From Streptomyces sp. F001 (lineage in GTDB: Bacteria; Actinomycetota; Actinomycetes; Streptomycetales; Streptomycetaceae), in NCBI RefSeq assembly GCF_004187715.1, contig NZ_QZWF01000009.1, positions 62,001 through 126,000 on the forward strand: a stretch of 64,000 bases of DNA. The letters run 5' to 3'. The notes below the pieces were generated by a model. The model was not told where the DNA came from, searched no databases, and saw only the letters and a program-made list of their open reading frames with translations. Position numbers and translations under genes: made by a program. Shown one piece after another: positions 37,902 to 47,239 of this stretch (positions within the stretch are counted from its first letter, which is position 1; each line of letters opens with the position of its first letter).

Positions 37902-38050
37902 ACGGCCAACCGACTCGGGATGGCTGCTCCGTATCTTTCCTGCGCATCCCCACCTTTTTCAGAACTTGGCATTGGACGATGTACTTCGCCCACGCGTCGG
38001 CTGGTAGGGCACCGTGGGCCCAGCGATCACAGTCGAAATGGAGAACCTCA

Positions 38051-39064
38051 GTGAGCACTTACGCCGACTCACTCGTCGACGGTGCAATCCCGATGAGCGC
38101 GTACGAGGGGCAGGTATGGGACACGCTCAACGAGCACTGGCAGCGCCGCAACAACCGCCGTGGCCTGCCGAACTGGGCGAGCACCGCGCTCGGTCGCACC
38201 GGTGAGGTCGCGGGAAACGCCGCAAGACGGGTTACGGACGCTGTCCCAGAAGCGGTCAAGGAACCGATCCGTCGCGCAGGCGACGCGGTCGCCGACAAAG
38301 CCATGCAACCGGCGCTCGCAGGCGCGGCAGCGTTGCTCGAGCTGGTCAACGACTGGGCCATGGATCTCAACGACCCGAAGAACATCGAGAAGCTCGCCCG
38401 CAAGCGAGGCTTCGAAATCGACAGTTTCACCGAACTGCGGCAGCAGGACCTCAAGGTCTGCGACCGGCTGCTGACCCGCAACACCCTCAAGTGGCGGACC
38501 ACCGGCGCGCTCGAAGGCGGCGCCATGGGCCTGCTGGCCATGGTCCCCGTCGCCGGCATTCCCGTCGCGATGACAGCGGACATCCTCGTCGTCCAGGTCC
38601 TGAGCACGTCGATAGCAGCGCGCATCGCGTACTTCTACGGCTACGACGCCAAAGACCCCAAGGAGCAGGACTTCATCCAACGCCTGGTACAGCGGTCCTT
38701 CATGGCACAGGCGGCCAAAGCCAAGCCGTTGCGTGATGCCGCACGGGCGGCGGACGCGGTCAAGGGACGCATAAACTGGTCACAGAAGCTTCGCCAGGAC
38801 CACCGCCTCCTGGCCGCCCTTGAGAAGTTGATGAAGCAGCTGGGCCCGGCCGGCTCCAGGGTGCCCGTTCAAAATGTCGCCAAGGTCGTGCCGTTTGTGG
38901 GGGTCCTCATCGGTGCCGGCATGAATTCCGCGGTCCTCGGCAGGGTGGCCGCCGACGCCCAGCGGTACTGCCAGACCCGATTCCTGTGCGACAAGTACGG
39001 GCTGCCGCTGCCGGCCGCACTGGCGACCGACTGGGACGACGACCCCCAGACCGACGCCACGTAA
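38051..39064 (+). CDS. EcsC-family protein
   Basis: 337 aa from GTG 38051. A glycine-rich hydrophobic core (EGGAMGLLAMVPVAGIPVAM) followed by LVVQVLSTSIAARIAYFYGY is the EcsC family pattern. A second hydrophobic glycine-rich segment (VPFVGVLIGAGMNSAVLG) lies near the C terminus. EcsC proteins are membrane-associated; the molecular role is unclear, and the family has been seen in bacterial conflict gene sets. Confidence 0.8.
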   Translation: MSTYADSLVDGAIPMSAYEGQVWDTLNEHWQRRNNRRGLPNWASTALGRTGEVAGNAARRVTDAVPEAVKEPIRRAGDAVADKAMQPALAGAAALLELVNDWAMDLNDPKNIEKLARKRGFEIDSFTELRQQDLKVCDRLLTRNTLKWRTTGALEGGAMGLLAMVPVAGIPVAMTADILVVQVLSTSIAARIAYFYGYDAKDPKEQDFIQRLVQRSFMAQAAKAKPLRDAARAADAVKGRINWSQKLRQDHRLLAALEKLMKQLGPAGSRVPVQNVAKVVPFVGVLIGAGMNSAVLGRVAADAQRYCQTRFLCDKYGLPLPAALATDWDDDPQTDAT

Positions 39065-39294
39065 GTGGTGGCCGGTGTCTACGATGCAGTCTCTACGGTT
39101 CCCCACCGGGAATTCCGAGCTCCTCGCAGAGCTCGGCGACGTTCGGTGTCGGGCTACTGAGGTTGAACTCGTGGAGTCGTAGGAGCCGCCGTTCCGACTC
39201 CGAGATCCGACGGCTTTGCGAAACGTTCCGCTATGGCTGCTCCGTTGTTCCCTGAGGCCGGAATAGCCGTGGCCCGCCCCGTGTTGCCGCGAGC

Positions 39295-39563
39295 ATGACG
39301 ACGGACGCGTCGCGGCCCGAGGTGCTGCGCTACACCGCCTTCTCCAGTGACCCCGACGGCGGGAACCCCGCCGGGGTCGTCCTGGACGCCACTGGCCTGG
39401 ACGACGGTGACATGCTGGCCATCGCCGCCGACTGGTCCCCGAGGACGCCGTGCTCACCCTGCGCCAGGGCGAGGACCTGGGCCGCCCCGGCAAGCTCACG
39501 GTGACGCTGCGCCCGGGCGACCGGCGCGTCCGGGCCGGCGGCACGGGGGCTCGCATCGGCTGA
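39295..39563 (+). pseudogene. PhzF-family remnant with internal deletion
   Basis: The first 46 codons (LRYTAFSSDPDGGNPAGVVL) are the N terminus of a PhzF-like isomerase. After AIAADW the other half-sequence appears in a different frame, reading LTLRQGEDLGRPG...VRAGGTGARIG to a stop at 39563, i.e. the C terminus. About 180 codons are missing, so this is a true deletion remnant. Confidence 0.75.
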
Positions 39564-39789
39564 AGCGCCGGTGACGCGCCGCGGAGGGCTTTCGAGCGCC
39601 GACAAGGGGAGGCACAGCGCCGAACGGTTTCGCCTCCTGAACGGGGTCAGGCCGGAGTGACGGGAAGCACGGCCGAGAGGAACGACAACACGACGTACAC
39701 CGTAGTTAAACGCCTATTTGTCAGTCTCTGCCCCGACCGCCACGCCCGACGGCGCGCAGGCAGCGGTGTCCGCTCCTCCCAGCAGCCGG

Positions 39790-40638
39790 CTACCGTCGTG
39801 GCAGGTAAGGATCCAGAGCAGCAGCGACGGCCGGACTGCGGAGGTAGCCCACTGCGCGATGGAAGTCGAAGAGACGGACGCTCTCCTGGAGATCGAGGTC
39901 GACGCCGTCGAAGTAGCGTCTCAGGGGCCGCAGGATGGCCACGGGGTCCCCGTGGTCGGACACGTTCACCCAGCGGGCGACGCCCGGGGGGCGGATGCCT
40001 CGCTCGACGGGTGCGGGCAGCAGGCGGTGGAAGACGCCATGCGGCAGGGCGAGCGGCGAACCGAGGGTGATGAAAAGATCGACAGTCAGCTCAGGGTGGG
40101 CGTGCAGGGCCTCATAGGTCACCACCGTGCCGAGAGAATGGGCGATCACTATCCGCGGTCGGCGCTCGGCGATCACCGAGGCGACCTCCTCGCGAGCCGC
40201 GTGGCGGGTCGGCGCGTCCGGGGCACGCAGGTAGGCGGCGACTTCGCGGCAGCACAGCGCGATGAAGGCACGTGTGAGCCGACCGTCCAGGCTGAAACGC
40301 TTCGCCACCATCTCCGCGGCATGCCGCAGCGGTATGGCCAGGCGCCCCTGCGCGGTGACCTTTGGCAGGTCCAGGGACTCAAGCCAGTGGGTCGCGAGCG
40401 CGGTCTCGTCCGGGGTCAGATGGTCCAGGGCGTCGTCATCCGGGCCTTGGGCGGTCGGAAGGCCGCGACTCAGATGGTGCGCGTAGTAGGCGAACGCCAC
40501 ATCGCCGTCCGCTAAGGGTCTGCCGAGACCGGCAGCAAGGTTCCTGGCCCATACGGCAGCCCGCTGGGCAGCGACGTCTTCCGGTGCGCGGCCGCGAACG
40601 TGGTTGCCGACACCGTGTACGCCGACTACGAGAGACAT
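39790..40638 (-). CDS. Alpha/beta hydrolase (lipase-like), next to the caspase-WD40 gene
   Basis: 282 aa from ATG 40638 (GGAAGGA 6 bases upstream). VVGVHGVGNH at the N terminus is the oxyanion region; the nucleophile is Ser168 in VIAHSLGTVV; Asp228/Asp231 and His260 can complete the triad. It starts 28 bp after the caspase-like gene and is likely cotranscribed with it. Esterase/lipase domains are frequent effectors in NLR-like bacterial systems, so an effector role is plausible. A housekeeping esterase is the alternative. Confidence 0.78.
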   Translation of the reverse strand: MSLVVGVHGVGNHVRGRAPEDVAAQRAAVWARNLAAGLGRPLADGDVAFAYYAHHLSRGLPTAQGPDDDALDHLTPDETALATHWLESLDLPKVTAQGRLAIPLRHAAEMVAKRFSLDGRLTRAFIALCCREVAAYLRAPDAPTRHAAREEVASVIAERRPRIVIAHSLGTVVTYEALHAHPELTVDLFITLGSPLALPHGVFHRLLPAPVERGIRPPGVARWVNVSDHGDPVAILRPLRRYFDGVDLDLQESVRLFDFHRAVGYLRSPAVAAALDPYLPRR

Positions 40639-40666
40639 GGCTGTGTCCTTCCGGGAGTTGGCAGGG

Positions 40667-43600
40667 TCAGGCGCAGGTGACAGGGCTCCATGGGAGGAAC
40701 GGCGGAAGTCCACTGCCCGGTTCCAACGCGATGAGCATGTCGGCCAGAGCAGCGACAACCATGCCGTCGGTGGCGACCGCCAGCGCCCGCAGCCCCTCCG
40801 GAAGACAGAGCACGTCCTCTTCGGCGCCAGTCAACATGTCTGATATGCGGACCGTGTCATCCTCTCCACCAGTGAGCGTATGCGGACGCCCTCCCACCGA
40901 CGCCACCACCACGCACCGCACTCCCCCCTTGTGCCCGGCGAGCACCCGCACCTCCTGACCAGCCTCCAGATCCCATACGCGGACCGTGCCATCGCCGCCA
41001 CCGGTCACCGCATACGGACGACCCTCCACCGACGCCGCCGCCACACACCGCACTCCCCCCTTGTGGCCGGCGAGCACCCGCACCTCCTGACCAGCCTCCA
41101 GATCCCATACGCGGACCGTGCCATCGCCGCCACCGGTCACCGCATGCGGGCGTCCCCCCACCGACACCACCGCCACACACCCCAGCGGAGCACCCTGGTC
41201 GAGGAGCGGCTCGCCCAGCCGTCGATCCTCGCGCAGGTCCCACAGCACCAACAGCCCCGCGTCGAACGACAATGGCCGCCGCCGATAGCCGCACAGGACC
41301 GCGACCGGGCGGTCGCGCACGGTGGCGCCGGCAACGGCGACGAACAGTTGCCGGGAGACGTTGACGCTCTGCTTGACGAAACGCGCATCCGGCAACTCCC
41401 ATACGTTGACCCGTGACGAATTGCCGCCCATCTCATCGAACCAGTAGGTGGCGAGGATGACGGAGTCCAAGACCGTACAGGCAACCATGCTCTTGCCCTT
41501 GTCCACATCAAAAAGGGGCGCTCCTGATCCGAGCACCTTGCGCTCCCGGAGGTCCCAGACACGGACCTTGCCATCCTGGGAAGCGGTGATGACGTTCGAA
41601 CCGCCGCCCAGGCTCACCGGCACCAGGCTGGTGATGCGGGAACGTCGCTCGACCCAAACAGGCGGCTGCGTCGAAGAATCCCACGGGATCTCCTGCAGCA
41701 GCCTGTGCTCCGGTACGCGTCCGACCCGGTGGGCGCGCCACGATCCACCGCTGGCAAGGGCCGAGGCCAGTTCCTGCTCGCCCCGCTGCGCCGCGGCGAT
41801 GGTGAGGATCTGGCGGCGCTGCGAGGGAGTTCGGTAGCGGTGTGCGTCGGCAGTGTCGACGTACAGTCTGGCGAGTGGCGGAAGGCGGTCACGTCGAGCC
41901 CACTTCGGCCGCCAGCGTGCACCGTCCAACAGCCGAAGCTGTCGTTCCAGCGCTTCGGCGTCGGCGTGCAGGACGAACTCGGGGTCGTCGAGGAGTTCTT
42001 CCAGCCGTCCGGCATCGGCGGCGTGCTGGGCCGCGTGGCGCAGCAGGTACGGCTCGGCCGTCGCCCAGCGACGAGAGTCCGGTACGAAGGTGAGCAGTTG
42101 TGTGAACACGGCATCGGCATCCGGCTTCTCGGACCGGAGTTTGTCGGCCAGTCCCTGGTGGAAGAGGCGGTACACCGTCCTGCCCTCGTCATCCACGCCA
42201 TGGCGCAGATAGAAGCGGGCTGCATCCAACGCCTCCCGGACCTGCTCGATCCTCGGCTTGCCCGGACCGAAGGCCGCGGCCGTCGTCCGCACCACCTCTT
42301 CCGGCATGCCGTCGCCCTGGGCGAAAGCCAGGGCGGAGAGGACCGGGTCCATCCACAAGATGTGCTGGTGATCGTCCCGGTGCAGGTCCATGACCTTGTG
42401 CAGATCGCGTGGCACGGCGGTGACGAGTCGGCGCACCCCGGCGGGATCGTCCGGGACAGGCTGATCGAGTACGCGCCGCACGTACAGCGCGGCCACCAGG
42501 AACTCGCCGCACTCCGGCGCCCCGCGCCGCGCCAATGCCCGAGCGATGCCGTCCGCAAGCTGGTCGGCGATTCCCTCTCCTTCCACCGTCGCATAGTGGG
42601 AGTCGGTGGCCAGCACATCACGCAGGTAGTCGCGCAGTTCGCCGCGCAGGCGCTGCTTCCGCACGCGATCCAGATCGATACGTCCCCGGCCGGCCCGACG
42701 GAACAACGGCGCGAAGCGACCCGGGCGGACGCCGACCAGCATCCGGCAAACCCGGCTCAGGGCGAGCAGCGCCTTCATCAGCTCCTGGGGATCCTCGGCC
42801 TCGTCCAGCGCGTCCAGAATCAGCACCGGTGGGCGGTCGCGGCCCTGCAGCGCGGAGACGACATCAGAGACACTTCGGGTCGAACCCAGCTTCCACTGGC
42901 GGCCCAGGGCGGCCATCACCTCGGAGACCGAGCGCTTGCGTGCGTGCACCACGGCCAACTCGTCAACCACCGGGGGCCCGCCGACGAGCGACTTCCATAA
43001 CCCGTGTGATTCGCCCCGCAGGTCCGGGTGTGCCACACAGACCAGAGCGCCGAGCAGCGCGGACTTGCCCGCCCCCGGCTTGCCGGTGACCACCCGCAGG
43101 TCCCGGCCCTTGCCCCGCAACCAGTCCGACAGCGAGCGCACTTCGGCGTCCCTGCCCCGGAAGAACACGGGACCGCCTTCCCCGAACACTGCCTCCGCAC
43201 CGGAGGCCCGGCCGACGAAATGACGGACGTCGGCGACCTCGTCGAGGAGTGCGGTGACCGTGCGGTCCATCCGGTCGCGAGCGACAGCTCGCGAACCGTC
43301 CCGGCCGTATGCGGGATTGGGGAAGAACGTCAGGTGGGAGAGCTCGGCATCCGACGCGGGGACCAAGGGGTCGAGGACCTCCTGCGGCGGCCCGTCCGCC
43401 GTGTACTCCTTCACCAGGTCTTTGACCTGGCGGCAGAAGAGATGGAAGGGGATGTACGGCACGGACGGATCCACCCGTACGCTCTCGTTCGCGAATCGTC
43501 CAAGCACCTCAGCGACTGCCCGGGACAGGTGACCGTCGTAGGCTTGCTCGCCGATCCCGCTGGCGGCGATCACCCAGGCCCGTCGACGATGCCCAGGCAT

Positions 43601-44059
43601 GGTGTGCTGCCACTCCCGCCGAGCCGCGCTGCCGGAATAGCACAGGTCCAGCAGGAACAGCACGTGCGGCGCGGACTCCTCCGGTTCGGTGTCCTCGACC
43701 AGCTTGAGCCAGCTCTCGATGTCGTGCCGGGTAGGCCGCTCATCGCCACCGACGACATAAACCCCGCCACTGTCGGCCAGTTTGCCGTGGGCCAGGATGT
43801 GCACCACGACGAACCCGGGACCGGCCTCCAGCACCGACTCGACGGCCTGCTCAAGGGCCGCCGCCGATCCGGCGGGGTCCGCCTCGGTGATGTGCGGTCG
43901 GTAGCCGAAGAAACGGAAGGCCGCGCGAAGCTGTTTGGCGTAGCTTTGGGCGAACGGCAGCGGCTGCCACCTCGGCTGGTCCTCATCCTCCAGGTCCGGG
44001 AGAGGACCCTGGACGCCGACCACCAACGCCCGGTGTTTCAGCGGCCGTTGCCCCTCCAT
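40667..44059 (-). CDS. Caspase-like (peptidase C14) - STAND NTPase - WD40 protein
   Basis: 1130 aa from ATG 44059. Caspase-like domain with His91 (HILAHGKL) and Cys140 (LLDLCYSGSA). NACHT/STAND-type P-loop TGKPGAGKSALLGAL (326-333) and Walker B VLILDALDEAED (about 412-423). A helical region follows, then a WD40 propeller from about residue 830 (VRVWDL repeats). This is the layout of bacterial NLR-like proteins: a receptor propeller, an oligomerising NTPase and a protease effector. Two propeller blades are almost identical at the DNA level. The hydrolase gene follows directly. Confidence 0.88.
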   Translation of the reverse strand: MEGQRPLKHRALVVGVQGPLPDLEDEDQPRWQPLPFAQSYAKQLRAAFRFFGYRPHITEADPAGSAAALEQAVESVLEAGPGFVVVHILAHGKLADSGGVYVVGGDERPTRHDIESWLKLVEDTEPEESAPHVLFLLDLCYSGSAARREWQHTMPGHRRRAWVIAASGIGEQAYDGHLSRAVAEVLGRFANESVRVDPSVPYIPFHLFCRQVKDLVKEYTADGPPQEVLDPLVPASDAELSHLTFFPNPAYGRDGSRAVARDRMDRTVTALLDEVADVRHFVGRASGAEAVFGEGGPVFFRGRDAEVRSLSDWLRGKGRDLRVVTGKPGAGKSALLGALVCVAHPDLRGESHGLWKSLVGGPPVVDELAVVHARKRSVSEVMAALGRQWKLGSTRSVSDVVSALQGRDRPPVLILDALDEAEDPQELMKALLALSRVCRMLVGVRPGRFAPLFRRAGRGRIDLDRVRKQRLRGELRDYLRDVLATDSHYATVEGEGIADQLADGIARALARRGAPECGEFLVAALYVRRVLDQPVPDDPAGVRRLVTAVPRDLHKVMDLHRDDHQHILWMDPVLSALAFAQGDGMPEEVVRTTAAAFGPGKPRIEQVREALDAARFYLRHGVDDEGRTVYRLFHQGLADKLRSEKPDADAVFTQLLTFVPDSRRWATAEPYLLRHAAQHAADAGRLEELLDDPEFVLHADAEALERQLRLLDGARWRPKWARRDRLPPLARLYVDTADAHRYRTPSQRRQILTIAAAQRGEQELASALASGGSWRAHRVGRVPEHRLLQEIPWDSSTQPPVWVERRSRITSLVPVSLGGGSNVITASQDGKVRVWDLRERKVLGSGAPLFDVDKGKSMVACTVLDSVILATYWFDEMGGNSSRVNVWELPDARFVKQSVNVSRQLFVAVAGATVRDRPVAVLCGYRRRPLSFDAGLLVLWDLREDRRLGEPLLDQGAPLGCVAVVSVGGRPHAVTGGGDGTVRVWDLEAGQEVRVLAGHKGGVRCVAAASVEGRPYAVTGGGDGTVRVWDLEAGQEVRVLAGHKGGVRCVVVASVGGRPHTLTGGEDDTVRISDMLTGAEEDVLCLPEGLRALAVATDGMVVAALADMLIALEPGSGLPPFLPWSPVTCA
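40920..41145. repeat. Two near-identical 94-bp repeats encoding WD40 blades
   Basis: Units 40920-41013 and 41052-41145 differ at one base in 94 and have a 132-bp (44-codon) period. They encode TGGGDGTVRVWDLEAGQEV-type blades. This is a recent internal duplication in the sensor part of the caspase-like gene. Confidence 0.92.
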
Positions 44060-44699
44060 ACTTCGCGCCCCTTCCCCGGTCTTCAAGAGCACTGTAGAGG
44101 GACACCACAACCGGCTCCAGGGGCCTTTTGGTGAGTCACTGTCGGTGTCCCCGGATTCCATGGTCCCCAGGTCTAGGTACGGGGCGACAGCCTACGAGGG
44201 CAGTGCGGCGGATTCTCGCCTGAGGCATGTCATGCGCCGCAGTTCACCCTTTCGGGATTGCTGTCCGATCCGCTGTCCCGTTTCGGGTCGGCGGACTCCT
44301 TCAGTGACCGACACCCAACCGCAGTTCGATCCCAAGAGACGAGGGTATACAGGCCCATCGGCAGGAGGCCCGAGCCGACGCAGGCTCCGCCGGCGCCTCC
44401 ACTGATCACTGAACCAGAGACCGGCACCACCCAGAAGGAATGACTGCGCAGGCGAGCACACTGGCTGCGTGAGGAGGGCTGGGCCGCCATCCTCGACACT
44501 ACGAACGGCCTTGGGCACACCGCCACCCCGCCGAACGACAAGTGTCGCAACCGCGCGGCGCTCACTGGGCAACAACCGCCGTCGGACATCGAGGCGGCAG
44601 GGTCGCCAGCACACCAGACGGGATATCGGGTGAAGGCGGAGACCGAGAGGCTCTGCAGACCACCGCACAGTGAACTACGGCCTATTCGGCCGACAACCA
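44060..44699. other. 640-bp gap between the caspase-like gene and tdk
   Basis: It must carry the caspase-gene promoter (leftward). Several open frames of 60-160 codons exist on both strands but none has a ribosome site, family resemblance or Streptomyces codon bias. No tRNA is seen. It may be island-edge debris. Confidence 0.5.
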
Positions 44700-44750
44700 T
44701 CAGTCAGAGGCCACCGGCAGGACGTCCGGCGAGAGCGCGCCAGCGCGGAC
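44700..44750. repeat. Right copy of imperfect 51-bp direct repeat flanking the accessory block
   Basis: Partner of 24591-24641 (39 of 51 bases identical, same orientation); it overlaps the 3' end of tdk including its stop codon. Confidence 0.5.
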
Positions 44751-45350
44751 AGAACCGCTCGTCATACGGCGACGATGGTGACGCCGGCACAACACCTCAT
44801 AGCCGACCTCCGCAGCGGGGCTACTCACGTCACCGACAACGACCTGCTCACCTTCCACCACCATCTCGCCGCCCAGCGTGCGGGCATTGTGCGTAGCACG
44901 CGCCCCGCACCAGCACATCGCCTCCACCTGCAGCGTCTCAATGCGGTCCGCCAGCTCGATCAGCCGCCGCGAGCCAGGGAAGAGCTTCGTGCGGAAGTCG
45001 GTGGTGATACCGAACGAGAAGACGTCCAGGTCCAAGTCGTCCACGACCCGCGCCAATTGGTCGATCTGCACCGGCTCCAGGAACTGCGCCTCGTCCACGA
45101 TCAAGTAGTCGACCTTGCCGCCCTGCGACACCCTGTCGACGACATAGGCATACAGATCCATGCCAAGCACCGCCTCGACCGCGTCGGTCACCAGCCCCAG
45201 CCGTGAAGAGAGCTTCCCCTCTCCCGCACGGTCGTCCCGAGTGAAGATCAGACCCTGCAGCCCCCTCGCCGACCGGTTGTGCGCAATTTGAAGCGCCAGC
45301 GTCGACTTCCCGCAGTCCATCGTTCCGGAGAAGAAGACCAGCTCGGGCAT
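44700..45350 (-). CDS. tdk: Thymidine kinase (type II, zinc-binding)
   Basis: 216 aa. P-loop GTMDCGKSTLAL, magnesium-site DEAQFLEP, and zinc ligands CWCG and CRRHH: the human TK1-like family. It phosphorylates thymidine with ATP in the salvage pathway. It is the first core gene after the island; its last 51 bases are the right copy of the flanking repeat. Confidence 0.95.
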   Translation of the reverse strand: MPELVFFSGTMDCGKSTLALQIAHNRSARGLQGLIFTRDDRAGEGKLSSRLGLVTDAVEAVLGMDLYAYVVDRVSQGGKVDYLIVDEAQFLEPVQIDQLARVVDDLDLDVFSFGITTDFRTKLFPGSRRLIELADRIETLQVEAMCWCGARATHNARTLGGEMVVEGEQVVVGDVSSPAAEVGYEVLCRRHHRRRMTSGSVRAGALSPDVLPVASD

Positions 45351-45393
45351 GGGGAGTTGAGCACCTTTCGGCGAAACGACGGAGCAGGGGGTG

Positions 45394-46593
45394 TCAGGAG
45401 CGTACTTCGAGCAGCGGGACCAGCTGCTCGGCGGGGGTCATCGAGCCGTGGTTGCCGACCATCGCCGACTCCTTCGGCTCCCGCTCGGAGGCGATGATCA
45501 GCACGTCGTCGCGGGCGGCCGCGACCACGTCGCCGATGCGCGCGTACACGCGGTCGTCGCATGCGCCGGGTGGCCCGAACCAGCCCGCGGCGATCGCCTC
45601 GTCCCGCGAGGCCACCCAGAACTGCTCGCCGAGCACCTCCCGCCAGCAGGTCAGTACGTCGTTCTCGGCGCCCGGCAGCGCGTACACGTGCCGCGCGCGG
45701 CCCTCGCCGCCCAGTAGGGCCACCCCGGCGCGCAGTTCCCAGTCCTCGTCGAAGTCGATGCGGTGCTGCTCGTCGAAGGGCACGTCGATCATGCCGTGGT
45801 CGGCGGTGACATAGAGCGCGCTGCGCTGCGGGAGCTGCTCGGCCAGCCGCTGCACCAGCCGGTCCACGTACATGAGCTGGCCGCGCCAGGTGTCGGAGGC
45901 GACGCCGAAACGGTGACCGGCGCCGTCGAGTTCGGCGTAGTACGTGTAGACCAGGCTCCGGTCCCCGGCGGCGAGTTGCTCCGCGGCGAGGTCCATGCGC
46001 TCCTCGCCGGTCAGCCGCCCGTGGAACGTTCCGCCACTGAGCGCGACCTTGGTCAGCGGGGTGCTCTGGAAGGCGGGGGACGAGACCTGCGCGGCGTGCA
46101 CACCCGCTTTCTGGGCCAGGTCGAAGACCGTGGGATACGGCTGCCAGGCGCGCGGCTCGGTCCACGGCTGCCAGCGCAGCTGGTTCATCAGCTCGCCGGT
46201 GGCCGGGTTGCGCACGGTGTAGCCGGGCAGGCCGTGTGCGCTCGGCGGCAGGCCGGTGCCGACCGAGGCGAGGGACGTAGCGGTCGTCGCGGGGTATCCG
46301 GCGGTGAGGGGACGGCCCGTACCGCCACGGGAGGCGGCGAGGAGCGAGGTCAGGAAGGGGGCCTCGTCCGGGTACGCCCTGAGCTGCTCCCAGCCGAGGC
46401 CGTCGATCAGGAACACGCAGACCCGGTCGGCAGGGGTCAGTTCGGTGATCGTGGCGGTCATGCCCGGCACGCCCATACCCGCGGCCAGCGTCGGCAGCAG
46501 GTCGGCGAGCGAGCCGGAGCCGTACTCGGGCCGGGGGGCGGAGTCGACGGCGAGGGGCTCCGGGTGGTCCTCCCAGGCGGCGGGCTGCGCCAT
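45394..46593 (-). CDS. Alkaline phosphatase superfamily nucleotide pyrophosphatase/phosphodiesterase
   Basis: 399 aa. Metal ligands and nucleophile in family order: VFLIDGLGWEQL, Thr in GYPATTATSLAS, ELDGAGHRFG, TADHGMIDVP and GNHGSMT. It probably cleaves phosphodiester bonds of nucleotides with two zinc ions. Its ATG overlaps the DUF5998 stop by one base. Confidence 0.9.
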   Translation of the reverse strand: MAQPAAWEDHPEPLAVDSAPRPEYGSGSLADLLPTLAAGMGVPGMTATITELTPADRVCVFLIDGLGWEQLRAYPDEAPFLTSLLAASRGGTGRPLTAGYPATTATSLASVGTGLPPSAHGLPGYTVRNPATGELMNQLRWQPWTEPRAWQPYPTVFDLAQKAGVHAAQVSSPAFQSTPLTKVALSGGTFHGRLTGEERMDLAAEQLAAGDRSLVYTYYAELDGAGHRFGVASDTWRGQLMYVDRLVQRLAEQLPQRSALYVTADHGMIDVPFDEQHRIDFDEDWELRAGVALLGGEGRARHVYALPGAENDVLTCWREVLGEQFWVASRDEAIAAGWFGPPGACDDRVYARIGDVVAAARDDVLIIASEREPKESAMVGNHGSMTPAEQLVPLLEVRS

Positions 46594-47180
46594 CAGCGGT
46601 CGAGGTCCGCGGTCGCCTCGGAGACGGACTGCGCGAAGGCGAGCGCCTGGCGCACCGTCTCCGGTCCGTCCCCGGCCTCGCTGACGCGCAGGCTGAGGTC
46701 GTCGGCCGTCGAACTGCCCGTGTAGCCGTGATCGGCCTCACAGTTGGGGTCGCCGCAGGCGGCGGGCTCCAGATCGAGGCGGGAGACCGCGCCCCAGCCG
46801 ATCGTCAGCACGACCTCGCGCGGCAGCGTGCCCGGTGCGTACGACTCCGGGTTGGCGACGACGCGGCTGACGACCACCGACGAGATCCTGCCCAGCTTCA
46901 CCGACTCCGTCGACGTCGTGGCGTACGGCGTCGGAGAGGTGCTGTCCGCGGCCTGCTCGTCGGTGTGGCTGACGATGAAGCGGTTGTCGGTGAGGACCAG
47001 CACGGTCACATGCCGCCGGACCTCGTTCTGGTCGAACGTCGTCTCCTGGTGGACCAGGTACGACCGGATGGGCTCGCCGCCCACGGCGGCCTCCACCGCC
47101 TCGGCCACGAGGGCCGGGTAGTAGCCGCTGCGCTCGATCGCCGCTCGCAGCCCCTGGGTCGTCGTACTGGTCTTGGCCAT
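46593..47180 (-). CDS. DUF5998 protein
   Basis: 195 aa from ATG 47180, chosen because AKTSTTTQGLRAAIE starts the conserved block. Central beta-rich part (HVTVLVLTDNRFIVSHTDE) and a CGDPNCEADHGYTG segment that may bind metal. It matches the actinobacterial DUF5998 family; translationally coupled to the downstream phosphodiesterase-like gene. Role unknown. Confidence 0.85.
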   Translation of the reverse strand: MAKTSTTTQGLRAAIERSGYYPALVAEAVEAAVGGEPIRSYLVHQETTFDQNEVRRHVTVLVLTDNRFIVSHTDEQAADSTSPTPYATTSTESVKLGRISSVVVSRVVANPESYAPGTLPREVVLTIGWGAVSRLDLEPAACGDPNCEADHGYTGSSTADDLSLRVSEAGDGPETVRQALAFAQSVSEATADLDR

Positions 47181-47239
47181 GAGGCCCATCCTACGGGGAC
47201 CCACTGACTGCGAGGCACCGCTCGGTCACCCCGGGCCCC

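Noticed and set aside
44060-44699. tRNA or integrase at the right edge of the accessory block
   Set aside because: No tRNA-like fold or T-loop sequence and no recombinase gene found here or at the left edge.
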